Assembly (NCBI GenBank): GCA_039090855.1
Contig: CM076999.1
Location: 111,227,072-111,291,071 of the forward strand
From: Macrothele yani
Lineage: Eukaryota > Arthropoda > Arachnida > Araneae > Macrothelidae
Direction of reading: 5' to 3'
DNA length: 64,000 nucleotides
Position 1 is the stretch's first letter, and every line of letters begins with the position of its first letter. The notes below the pieces were generated by a model. That model saw nothing but the letters and a program-made list of their open reading frames with translations. It was not told where the DNA came from and did not search any database. The position numbers were made by a program, and so were the translations under genes. Shown piece by piece: positions 20,890 through 30,550 of this stretch.

Positions 20890-22010
20890 AGATATTGCTG
20901 TAAACGGAATCGGGAGCTTACGCCTTATGGTTGCAGATTTGTGCATTAAGAAAAACATGAATTTATATGAGAAACATTTCACACCGGAAATGCTCTCCAA
21001 CATAGAAAGAATTTTTCAAATCGGACTCTTAGAAACAAAGATATCGACGAAAATGAGATGTGACTTTTTACGTCCCCTTTTGGGAAAACCATGCATTATT
21101 TTAAGAAGAAAATGTTTCTAAAAGATTTGTGGGGATGAGTAAAAACGGCATTTTTTTCAATCGAGAATTTAAAAGCTCATATTTTGCTGCAAATACATCA
21201 GAAGCGGGAATTAAGGTTTACGCCCCCTGGCGGCCAAACTAATTTTTTTTTACAAAAATTAAAAATTATGTGCAAACGATTTCCCATCAGGAGCTGTATC
21301 TGGTTCAGAAAGAAGTTTTCAAATCGGATAGTCTAAAGCAGAGATATAGGGGGAAACCCAATTTACCTCTACGCCCCCTAGCAGAAAGTCTATGACTTAC
21401 TTGAAAATTTTGAAATTATATGAAAAACGTATCGCACTGAAAACACTATCCAACAAAGAAGGAATTTGTCAAATCGGACTCCTAGAAGTAGAGATATTGA
21501 CAAAAATAAAATATACATCTACGCCCCCTGGCGGAGAATTTGTGAAATATTTTAAAAAGAAAATATTCCAAAAAGGTTTATCAATGTGAGTGGCATCAGT
21601 CCGCGAAAGAATTTTTCAATCGATATTTTAGAAGCTCAGATTCTATGGCCAATACATCAGAAGCAAAAAGTAACACTTACGCCCCCTGGTGGCTAAAGTA
21701 TTCTTTATCAAAAATCAAAAATTTCCATCATGAGGTGCATCTGCTGAAGCAAAAAATTTTCAAATCGGAGTTTTAAAAGAAGAGTTGTCGAGGAAAATGT
21801 AATTTACTTTTACTCCCACTAGCGGAAAATCTATGCATAATTTCAAAAAGTAGCTATATCTAAAATACTCTTCGACATAAATGGAATCGAAAGATAAAAA
21901 AAAAAAATTCAGTCGGATGTTTAGAAGCAAATATGTGGAATAAAACGTATTTTTGAATTCGACATCATCTGCATTTATGCCCTCTAGCGGCAACATCGTA
22001 CAATAGGACC
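20890..22010. repeat. tandem array, ~150-bp units with a CTCF-like CGCCCCCTGGCGG core
   Basis: About seven to eight diverged units. The core lies at 21071 (CGTCCCCTTTTGG), 21221 (CGCCCCCTGGCGG), 21372 (CGCCCCCTAGCAG), 21522 (CGCCCCCTGGCGG), 21680 (CGCCCCCTGGTGG), 21813 (CTCCCACTAGCGG) and 21978 (TGCCCTCTAGCGG). Spacings are 150, 151, 150, 158, 133 and 165 bp. Each unit also has CAAATCGGACT.[TC]TAGAA and GAGATAT-type words. The reverse complement CCGCCAGGGGGCG fits the vertebrate CTCF core as remembered. All cores face the same way. Confidence 0.85.
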
Positions 22011-22322
22011 ACAACTATGTTGTGTAGATATATATGACGTGACCACCTTTTTGTTATAAATGAAGAAATATATGTGGATTACTACATGAAGCCTCCAGAA
22101 TAAGTGAATTGTTTGAGTATTTACAGATTGTGTATAGTGTATAAAGAAATGTATGAATGTAAGGTATGTATGACAAGGGAGAAAAACAACCCGATAGTTT
22201 TATGAATGTTGATATGTACAATAGGACCGCAACTATATTGTGTTTGGTATATTTGATGTGACCACCTTTTTGTTATAAATGAAGAAATATATGCGGATTA
22301 CTACATGAAACCTCCAGAATAA
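22000..22322. repeat. ~104-bp direct repeat, two copies 219 bp apart
   Basis: CAATAGGACC[A/G]CAACTAT... through ...GCCTCCAGAATAA (one or two substitutions) spans 22000-22103 and 22219-22322. It abuts the end of the tandem array. Confidence 0.9.
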
Positions 22323-23071
22323 CCAAGAATAGAGTGTAACAAAAGTAAGTGACTTCAGCTGAAAAAGTTAAAGAGCCCCCAATGCTATCTCTACAAAACA
22401 TGCGACACTATGACCACGGCTGTCTCACGTGCTAGAAATGTGAAATATGGAGCAAAAACCAGAGAATGGTAAGTTGCCCAAAATCTGTTATTACAGTATT
22501 GCACATTAATTTAAACCTTGGGTATCGGACAGGTGTCCAATATATGAGGTAATCTGAATTTATCTGGGGGATTTCCTTTCTTTGCGGAGCCACCATCTGC
22601 ATCTCAAAGAACAGCTTAGTGTGATTGATTGACTAACATTTCAAATATTTTTTCATCACTGCGGGGTGGGGGGAGGGGGGTTGCTATTGGTGTTTTAATG
22701 GTGGTGTTTATAAAATATACCCAAGGACTAATATCTCTACTGTTACTGTTTCAAATATGTTTTAATCCCCAAGAACTCTAATGCAAATGAAATCTTAGTT
22801 GCATCATCTTTAAATATATATATTTTTTCATTATGACTAGAAAAATGTAAATGCAAAATATGAAAAAAGAAGAAAAAGAAAACATAGCATTGAAAAAGTA
22901 AGAAATTGCTGAGAAAAAAAAACATTGCACTGCATACTTTCTACACAAAATAGTTTGGATAAATTTTACTGTGCCACGTAGCTGTATCCTTCTGTGTAAA
23001 GAGTTATTATGTATCCTCAATGGCGGCTGGTGGAGTAAAATATTGGTAAGGCAAAGACCCAGTTCATAACA
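22323..23071. other. intronic sequence, nothing recognised
   Basis: Contains a G-rich run at 22661-22681 and A/T-rich DNA. No gene or element end was recognised. Confidence 0.4.
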
Positions 23072-23221
23072 TATACTATATTGACAAAAGTCACCAGACA
23101 CCCCTTCAAAAGCAAATGAACGGATCCACTAAGTTGTTAAGCTGCACGATACAGCTGCAAACGGTATAAAGACAAGCCTGCTGCTGACCGCGATCATATC
23201 GCACCGTGAGGTTGAGTTAAA

Positions 23222-25035
23222 ATGTCGCTGCAGGAGAGAGCTGATTTTCAGAAAGGAAAGATTGTTGTGTGTTATATTAGTGGGTTGTCCATAAGAGAAA
23301 TCGAGAGGTGTTTAAACATACCCAAGTCAACTGTTTTGGATGTACTGAATAAGTGGAAGACACATGGCGTTCCTGAGGCAGCAAATCGTACCGGCAGACC
23401 AAAGAAACTCTGTGATAGAGGACGTCGAAGCCTCAGGAGAGTCATTACAGCTAATCGATGGAGTACTGCACAAGACCTCAAAATACAGATGAGTAAAAAT
23501 GCTGGAAGCTCAGAAAGTACACGTACCATTCGTCGAGAACTTCATTCCATGGGTTATCGAGGTCGAGCAACTGCTCATAAGCCTTTCATCTCCATTCGGA
23601 ATGCTTATCATGGTGTAAAGAACATTTGTCGTGGACCGTAGATCAATGGAAATGGGTCCCATGGACTGTTGAATCCAGATACACGATCCATCAGTCTGAT
23701 GGCCATGTGTGGGTATGGCGGCAGCTGGGAGGACTCTATTTACCACAATGTACTGTTCCTATGGGCAAGTTTGAAGCAAGGAGGATAGAATAAGGGGAGG
23801 GAGCATAACAAGCAAGCCCCATGTTAAGCTCTGAAGCCGATGCTCTGAACGGTAGCCATCTTCTGTTACCCTTCTGACTGTGTTCCCATCGAATTACGTA
23901 CCTAACAACGTAAGCAGGTTAACACTTTTAAAGCCTTCCTGTGAAAAGAAAAAATATCATGTACATTAGGATATAGTCTATAATATCACCACTGTTTTCT
24001 TTTCTTTCAAAACACTGCTAAGTCATGTTTTATCGCTGTGTATGACAAAAAAACTTTAACTCATCACACCGAAAGTACGTACATCCTGCTTAAAGTAATG
24101 CATGAAGCCGTTCACACACTCTAAAGTGAAAAATAAAACGCTGATTTATTTCATGTGATCCAGTAAATATTTCTGAAAACAGAAATGCAATGAAATATTA
24201 CCTTGGGAACGATAGTTCATGCTGAAGTTTGACAATTTGCAAACTTTTAACGAAGAATACACGAAATATGCAAAATTGAAAAGCGTTAGTAGTGGACAAT
24301 AAAATCCGTTGGCGTTGATAGATTACTATGTGCTAATAATAAATATGGTAATTTACAAATTTAAAAAAAACATGGATTTTATTGTGCGTGAAAAACGACT
24401 GCTTTTTACAAAGTTTTAATAAAACGTTTTCAGGAATGTAATTTTTGACCAGAAGTTATTGAAAACTGAACAACTTTGTAGTTTGTACTAGAAATGTTTA
24501 GCTATTACATCATAAGTTTTTGATCCACAAATAGATCTCTCTTTAGCTTTCAATGTTAGTTGAACTTCAAATAAACAATTCCATAAATCAGTTATAAGCA
24601 AACGTGCTTCTCACACGTAATAAAAATCTGAAATCTTCCTTACCTTACAAAGCAAATATGAGCAACTGAGGGTAATGTAACATGGCGGCCACGCAACTCA
24701 GCTGGCTTCAACAGTGAGAGCACATGCTCCCTCCTCTTATTCTTTCCTCCTTTGTTTGGAGCTGGCAGTTGTACTCGTGGTATGGTCCTGGCTCGTTGGT
24801 TATCGTGGACAAACCTGTTAACCAGCACGTCTACCTCGATATTCTGGACAATTATGCCCTACCAACTCTGTGGCAATACTATGGAACCGAGTCTTGTTGG
24901 TACCAGCAGGATAATGCACCGAGACATAAAGCAAGGACTGTTACGGCGTGGTTTGACGATAATTCCGTATCGTGTGTGAACTGGCCAGCACAATTCCCAG
25001 ATCTTAATCCCATAGAGCCCCTATGGGATGAATGA
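23222..25035 (+). pseudogene. Tc1 transposase, two parts, inactive
   Basis: The first part (23222-23641) reads MSLQERADFQKGKIVVCYIS, the helix-turn-helix (GLSIREIERCLNIPKSTV), the GRP linker (NRTGRPKKL) and a second helix-turn-helix. After a stop at 23639, the catalytic start reads WKWVPWTVESRYTIHQSDG, where the first Asp is Val. After the MITE the frame continues with SWYGPGSLVIVDKPVN, CWYQQDNAPRHKARTVTAWF (second Asp) and FPDLNPIEPLWDE (Glu). The frame ends at the stop near 25033. Confidence 0.85.
23779..24753. mobile_element. MITE-like insertion with 27-bp inverted repeats, superfamily unknown
   Basis: GGAGGATAGAATAAGGGGAG (left) pairs with the right end read in reverse (GGAGGAAAGAATAAGAGGAG), followed in both by GGAGCAT. 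It interrupts the Tc1 transposase between the first and second catalytic positions. The target duplication could not be read with confidence. No coding sequence of the element was recognised in about 0.97 kb. Confidence 0.75.
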
Positions 25036-25249
25036 GAGTGCCGCCTAAGAAGTTTGGAACCAAGGCCTACTACTTAGCAACAGTTAGGGGCAGCATTATG
25101 TACTGAAAAGAAGCGCATACCTATCGCTGTGTTCCAAAACCTTGTCTTCGATGATAGTTCAACAAAAGCATAGGAAGACATCGAGCACGGTGTAGGGGCA
25201 AAGGTAGACTTAAAACATTAAAAACAGTTTCAGAGGTAAAAAAATATAT

Positions 25250-25270
25250 TTTATGAAAAAAAAAAAAAAG
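25250..25270. repeat. poly-A run
   Basis: An A run just after the Tc1 remnant; another is at 25455-25472. Confidence 0.7.
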
Positions 25271-25666
25271 GAGAAAGAGTGGTTGACCCGTTATACTTTA
25301 TGTCATCCTTCTTTAGCACAAACGCACACTTTGCGCTTAATTTCTTTATCTAGCATTAGTTAATGATTGGTTATTGCATCACTCACAACACCAATCAAAC
25401 ATTCACTTCTAAAAATTCAAAGGAAATAATTTTAATAGAATTACTACTTTTCTCAAAAAAAAAAAAAAAAAATTCTGAGTTCAGAATAAAAGCAGCATGT
25501 CTGTTTGTGAAGGTGTACCCTTCATGTGGATCTCGTTTTAGGCCCTGGCCTGTGGAAACAGTGTCTAGGAGAAATAAAGCTGGAAGCACATTTCTATATA
25601 TCTTGTCAAAACAAGTAATGTAACTTAAACATGGCAGAAATCAAAACAAGTGACTACCTACAAATA

Positions 25667-25699
25667 CCCCCCCCCCCCCCCACCACCACCACCACCACC
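25667..25699. repeat. poly-C and (ACC)n microsatellite
   Basis: About 15 C residues directly followed by six ACC units. Confidence 0.95.
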
Positions 25700-25760
25700 A
25701 ACAAATGCATTCAATTTACTTTTTATTAATCAATTCAATTCTAAAAATAATAATTTTTTT

Positions 25761-26958
25761 GCATTTTTGAACTTCACTTTTAGTTTGTAAAGTTCGATGA
25801 ACACTTACCACACGTGGGGCTTGGCTTTCAATTCATATTTCCGTTATGTGGATGCGGCATGGGGGTTTTTCATTTGGCCACGGGTCCACTTCTTTTTTTT
25901 TTTCCGTTAGAATTTATATTGCCTCATCACCAAATGAGTTTTTTTTCCTTTGATGCATCCTCATTTACTTCAATACTTATTCATAACCCTAGTACTTTCG
26001 GTAATACTCCATTACCGTCTTCGAGGGGACGTTTTGCTCCGACTAGCATGGACCGTGTCAGCTGGGCATTTCGGTGGTTCTCGCAAGCTGCTTCTGTCAT
26101 CGGCTATCGCTTCTTCTTGGGCGTTGTGGCGCCATCTCTTGTTGGTCAGTGATCTCATTTTTCGAACTTTTTCATTTTTTTGCTCAATTTTAATTAAATT
26201 TCTCCAGCTGTTTCTCAAAATATTAGGGTCATTATGGTTGCAAACTTTTGTCCTATTTTTTTCAATCATTACCGACTCTGCTATTCTGAGGTGTTTTTCG
26301 GATTTACAGCTTTTAATGATTTTTATATTTTCGAATTTAGGATATTTTTGGTTATCCAGACAGTATTGAATAAGTGCTGTTTTTTCTTCTTTTTTCTGCC
26401 AGTTTTTTACGTGTTGTTTTAATCTGTGTTTAAGCTTATTTTTGGTACTTCCTATATAAGCCATTGGAGGATTTTCAGTAATAGGAATTGAGTAAATACC
26501 TGCTTTTTCTAACATTTTTATTTTTTCATTATTTTTTATTACTATATTTTTGATGGTATTTACTTTTCCTCCAATTTGAATGTTATGCTTTTTACAAATA
26601 TTATTAATTTCATTGGTAGTACCTTTAATGTAAGGAAAACCATTTAAATATTTGACTTCTTTTTTATTTACTACAGCATTATTTTTTATTTTCTTTATTA
26701 CTTCTGTGTCCCATTTTTTTATTAAATGGTTATGAATAAGTATTGAAGTAAATAAGGATGCAGCAAAGGGGAAAAAAACTCATTTGGTGATGAGGCAAAA
26801 TGAATTCCAACGGGGAAAAAAAAAAAAAGAAGTGGACCTGTGGCCAAATGAAAAACCCCCGTGCCGCATCCACATAACGGAAATATGAATTGAAAGCCAA
26901 GCCCCACACGGTAAGTGTTTATCGAACTTTACCAACTAAAAGTGAAGTTCAAAAATGC
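25761..26958 (-). mobile_element. Penelope-like element piece between inverted terminal arms
   Basis: Arms of about 230 bp (25761-25989 and 26728-26958) are near-identical in inverted orientation; both contain GGGGCTTGGCTTTCAATTCA, CCGTTATGTGGATGCGGCA and TCATCACCAAATGAG. Between them, on the minus strand, is an open frame for the end of the RT-GIY-YIG protein. Penelope elements are known to carry flanking repeats in direct or inverted arrangement. The RT proper is missing, so the copy is 5'-truncated. Confidence 0.82.
26012..26735 (-). CDS. Penelope C-terminal linker and GIY-YIG endonuclease, open frame, partial
   Basis: From about 26735 down to the stop at 26012 the minus frame is open for about 240 residues. 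It begins in the post-RT region ('FPYIKGTTNEINNICKKHNI', as in other Penelope proteins) and continues into the endonuclease: GIYSIPITENPPMAYIGSTK (GIY and the YIG box), then KHRLKQH, a conserved Arg position, the KYPKFENIKIIKS strand and AESVMIEK (conserved Glu). It would nick DNA for target-primed insertion. The frame stays open to the inverted arm, so the final 40 residues may be fused from the arm. The RT half is absent, so it is probably not active alone. Confidence 0.8.
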
Positions 26959-27600
26959 AAATGCATTAATGCACGTTAAAAAATATAACCTCCAATATCG
27001 GAAGTAAATTGAAATAATTATTTTTGTTACTAATAAATCAAAATTTATGAATAATAATACTAAGAAAGAAAAACTCAGCATATTTCTTGCCTAACCAGAA
27101 ACTACAGAAGAAACACATTTCAAAAAGTCAGCACTCAAATATAGAATGCAGTGCACACTTTAACGAAAAAGCTGTGTTGATAACACACTGAAAGAACAGA
27201 CGTGCTCTCGCTAATTGAGGCAAACTGTATTGCCGCCTCAGTAACTGCTTTGCCAAACTCTCGTCTGCCTACGCCCATTGGACTAAATCCCTGCCTTCTT
27301 CCAATAGAAACACAGACGCTAGTCAATTTTAAGTGGCGTTAAGAGTTTCGGCTCAAAATCTGTAGAGGAAGTCTGGGGAACCGGGGTTTTTTTTTTTTTT
27401 TCCATCTCCGCGCCGTCTCCTGTCTGTTGTAACAGACACTACTCACATGATCGCCTCTCTAGGCGCTCAGCATTAGCTCGTTTCAGCCTCTTTGCAAAAA
27501 CAGTATTTAAACTTTATAAGTTTAAGGCTCATAAATTCAGGATTTCATTCTCTAGGTGAAGTCTTTTTTTACGCTTTCCAACCGTAGGTTGAAGAAGCGT
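26959..27600. other. intronic sequence, nothing recognised
   Basis: Includes a T run at 27388-27402 and no clear element ends. A short region near 27190-27330 is GC-richer but shows no convincing exon. Confidence 0.4.
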
Positions 27601-27619
27601 ATATGCTCCAGCTTTTTCC

Positions 27620-28740
27620 ATCCGTCCGTCTGTCGGCACGATAACTCACGTAAAAATGGTTCGATTTCGATGAAATTTTAGTATGTGGTAGGGGACCAAC
27701 AGGGGACGAACCCTATTGAAAATGGGTGAAGTGGGGTCAAAGGTCACGCCATAAGAGCGGGATCCATTTCATTGCCTTTATGCGTCATAACATGCGTTAA
27801 TATGGTTCGATTTCGATGAAATTTCAGTATGTGGTAGGGAACTACCTGGGCATGAACCCTATTGAAAATTGGCAAATTGGGGTCAAAGGTCAGGCAGGGC
27901 TTATAAGAGCAGGATTTATTCCATTGCCCTTATGCGTCATAACTTGCGTAAAAACGGTTCGATTTCGATGAAATTTTGGTATGTGGTAAGGAACCACCTG
28001 GGAACGAAACCTATTGAAAATGGGTGGAATGGGGTCAAAGGTCAGGACGTAAAAGCGGGATCCATTTCATTGCCTTTATGCGTCATAACATGCGTAAACA
28101 TGGTTCGATTTCGATGAAATTTTAGTATGTGGTAGGGAACCACTGGGCACGAACCCTATTGAAAATAGGCGAATGGGATCAAAGGTCAGGCAGGGCATAA
28201 AAGTGGTATTTATTCCATTGCTGTTATGCGTCATAACTTGCGTAAAAATGGTAGGATTTTGATGAAATTTTAGTATGTGGTAGAGAGCCACTGGGGACGA
28301 ACCCTATTGAAAATGGGCGAAATGGGGTCAAAGGTCAGGACACTGGAGTGGGATCCATTCCATTGCCCTTGTGCATCATAACTTACCAAAAGATGTTTCG
28401 ATTGCGACAAAACGTTATCATGTAGTTCCGGAGGTATAGTGAACCGGTTCTGTTGAATATCAACGAAATGGGGTCAAAGGGCATTGCACAAAAGCAAGAT
28501 TTATTCCACCGCTATTATTCTCATAACTTGCGTAAAACTGCTTCTATTGCGACAAAACTTTAGTATGTTATTCTTGAGGTGTACTGAACCGGTTCTGTTG
28601 AATATCATCGAAATGGGGTCAAAGGTCAGGACACAGGACCGAGATTTATTCCACAGCCATTATCCTCATAACTTGAGTAGTAATTTCTGGTATGTAGGAA
28701 AGCATATCATAATCAATGCATTGCATGATTTTACTAACTT
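27620..28740. repeat. tandem array, ~147-bp units with alternating subtypes
   Basis: The anchor GGTTCGATTTCGATGAAAT begins at 27658, 27804, 27956 and 28102; diverged forms are at 28249, 28395 and about 28540. Spacings are 146, 152, 146, 147 and 146 bp. Units alternate between a type with GGGATCCATTTCATTGCC and AACATGCGT, and a type with ATTTATTCCATTGCC and AACTTGCGT. That gives a two-unit period near 298 bp. Each unit also holds GGGGTCAAAGGTCA and GAACCCTATTGAAAAT. Confidence 0.88.
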
Positions 28741-29243
28741 TAATAAAATTTATGAATCACAATGAGAATTTCAGAGTTTCATTTAGTGTGCACAATTAAA
28801 GGCGTATTGTATCTTACATATGTAAAAACTTTCTTCATGGGCGCAAAATTTCTGGCGAGGAAGCGCCTCACTTGCCTCGTCTGGCGAACCGCCCATGACC
28901 TTCAAACTAACAAAGTATAATCACGGAGAACTTTTAGGCAGTTTAGCTCCCACTGACACGTGTGTTTTGTGTTCTTGTAGCTCATGTGGTACTGGAAGCA
29001 TGATTTTTTTTTATAAAGGTGGATCAATCTGAACTCTTGATCGGTTTGACGTGTTTTAGCACAAGAAAACAAAACTCACCCTGGCTTTATGGCATGTTCC
29101 ATTGGGTTTGCCATTCATTCATGATCATGTTGTTTGCTTGCATGTTTTTTTTTTTTCATGTATTGAAAAATAGTGTTTTGTTGCAATGTTTTTGCAATTA
29201 TAATGCAAGTCAAAAGCATAATCCATTTTGTATTTTTTATTAG
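28741..29243. other. intronic sequence upstream of the second visible exon
   Basis: No element was recognised. T-rich near 29143-29157 and in the polypyrimidine tract before the acceptor. Confidence 0.5.
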
Positions 29244-29319
29244 ATTGCAGTGAAGAATCAGAAAGTGATTCCCTTTCAGGCATTCAGAAAAGATTTCCCA
29301 GGAAACGAATACGTATCAG
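29244..29319 (+). CDS. FOXN2/3-like forkhead factor, short internal exon
   Basis: The acceptor is TTTTTTATTAG (to 29243) and the donor is CAG|GTATATC (29320). With the 1-nt carry-over from the previous exon the frame reads (N)CSEESESDSLSGIQKRF and PRKRIRI, ending with two bases. A Ser/Glu stretch followed by a basic PRKR is consistent with an unstructured nuclear-protein segment. Length 76 nt, so it is phase-asymmetric and skipping it would shift the frame. Supported by the exact phase match on both sides; conservation of this exon in the family was not checked. Confidence 0.72.
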
Positions 29320-29573
29320 GTATATCTGGTTTTTAATTTTAAGGCAATTTTTTATGGCCAAAAGTTTTTTGTAAAATTGTGCAGGTAAAAATACACATGC
29401 TGTTGACTTGTATAACAAAATACATTCTGTACATCTTCTGAAAACAGACTGTTTTTAATCTCTTACTTTTTAATACTTTTCATTGCTAAGAGGAAAATCT
29501 GTTGTTGTTATAAAAAATATAAGATGATTCCACCTCTTCCTGAGGTTTATCTCTTCCTTCCAGGACGGGTACG

Positions 29574-29801
29574 CCGCCCCGGTGGCGCAGTGGTCTAAGC
29601 GATGGCCTCTGATCATTCGTCCGTAAGGAGTCCGGGTTCGAATCCCGGTGAGGCATGGATGTTGTGTTTGTCTTACGGCACTGGCTCTCTCCCTTCCCTG
29701 GAACCAGTGACCCTAAATTAGGGATGGGTGACTGCTTATAGCCCATTGAGTTGCTCACTGTGGTCGTTAAACCTCCAGTCAAAAAAAAAAAAAAAAAAAA
29801 A
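29574..29801 (+). mobile_element. tRNA-derived SINE, copy 1, with 12-bp target duplication
   Basis: The duplication AGGACGGGTACG is present at 29562-29573 and 29802-29813. The head has an A box (GGTGGCGCAGTGGTCTAAGC) and a B box (GGGTTCGAATCCCGG), a tRNA Ser/Leu-like look. The unique body reads GGATGTTGTGTTTG... and CTAAATTAGGGATGGGTGAC, and it ends in about 22 A residues. It landed in the 3' tail of the LINE. Confidence 0.92.
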
Positions 29802-29871
29802 AGGACGGGTACGACGTACCAAGTCTGGGAAGTGGTATTTCTTTTCTCTCAGTTGCCCAGGAACTTCCTTA

Positions 29872-30525
29872 CTATCCTACAAGTGTTTGGATAGCTGCCT
29901 GTTGTAGTTCCATGTAGGTGTTAGGTTGAAGGTCTAGTGTTTGCATAGAGGTCTTAGGCACAACTCCTGTGGCTGATATTACTATGGGGACGATGGTGAC
30001 ATTCTCCATATGCCACATTTCCTTGACTTCGTATCGTAGGTCGTTAGACTTTGACAGCTTCTCTTCGTGCATCTTCTGGATGTTGCACATGTTGGGCAAG
30101 GCTGTGTCAGTGAGGTATGTTAACTTCTTCTCGATGTCGGGCCGATTGTGGGGGATGGTCTTATCTGTTCCGATCGATCTGTCCCAGTACATCTTGTGGG
30201 TGTTGTTCTCTAGAAGCGTTGTTGGCTCATACTTGTAGTAGGGGACAGGCTCAGTTGTAATGAGGTGGTGCTTTCCTGCCAATTTCTGATGGACAATCTT
30301 GGTGACTTGATTGTGCCTGTTCATGTACTCTGCTTGTGGGAGGATTCTGCACCCTGCTGTGATATGTTGGATGGTCTCTGGCACTTGATAACATTGCCAA
30401 CATATGTCGCTTTCCGCTGATGTGTCCTTCGGGATATGCTTCCGATGGTTTCTGGTGTTTACAACTTTATCTTGTATAGCCATCAGAAACACTTCGGGGG
30501 GGGTGATCCGTTTGTTGTTAGCCAT
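29872..30525 (-). pseudogene. REL LINE, C-terminal zinc knuckle and restriction-like endonuclease
   Basis: The frame begins MANNKRITPPEVFLMAIQDK and contains CWQCYQVPETIQHITAGC, a C-x2-C-x8-H-x4-C zinc knuckle, as in R2-type elements. Further on, RPDIEKKLTYLTDTALPN carries the PD...D signature of the restriction-like endonuclease. It ends ELQQAAIQTLVG. The frame is shifted by one base relative to the upstream RT portion, at about 30530. This domain would cut the target DNA. Confidence 0.8.
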
Positions 30526-30550
30526 GCATTGGAAGCAGTCTTATCCACAT

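Larger units (their letters stand above)
23072..25200 (+). mobile_element. Tc1-like transposon (TIR AAAAGTCACCAGACACC), split by a MITE
   Basis: The left end TATTGACAAAAGTCACCAGA also occurs at 43509 on the front of another copy. The transposase begins at 23222. The right end was not located and is presumably decayed past 25160. A 0.97-kb insertion interrupts it at about 23779-24753. Confidence 0.75.
1680..29243 (+). other. FOXN-like gene, intron of 27.6 kb
   Basis: The donor GTAAGC at 1680 and the acceptor TTTTTATTAG ending at 29243 bound this intron. It is filled with transposons listed separately. A further small exon with 1-1 phase could be hidden here; none was recognised. Confidence 0.7.

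Noticed and set aside
25814..26152. Plus-strand 112-codon open frame
   Set aside because: It is the opposite strand of the inverted arm and the GIY-YIG region; the minus-strand frame has the family motifs.
27620..28740. CRISPR-like array
   Set aside because: Units are contiguous ~147-bp tandem repeats without unique spacers, in a eukaryotic intron.
29600..29660. tRNA gene from the B box GGGTTCGAATCCCGG and A box
   Set aside because: It is the head of a SINE: it has a unique body, poly-A end and flanking 12-bp duplication, and the tRNA structure is not complete.
30000..30240. Plus-strand open frame in the LINE endonuclease region
   Set aside because: Antisense of the REL endonuclease frame; the minus strand has the zinc knuckle and PD..D motifs.
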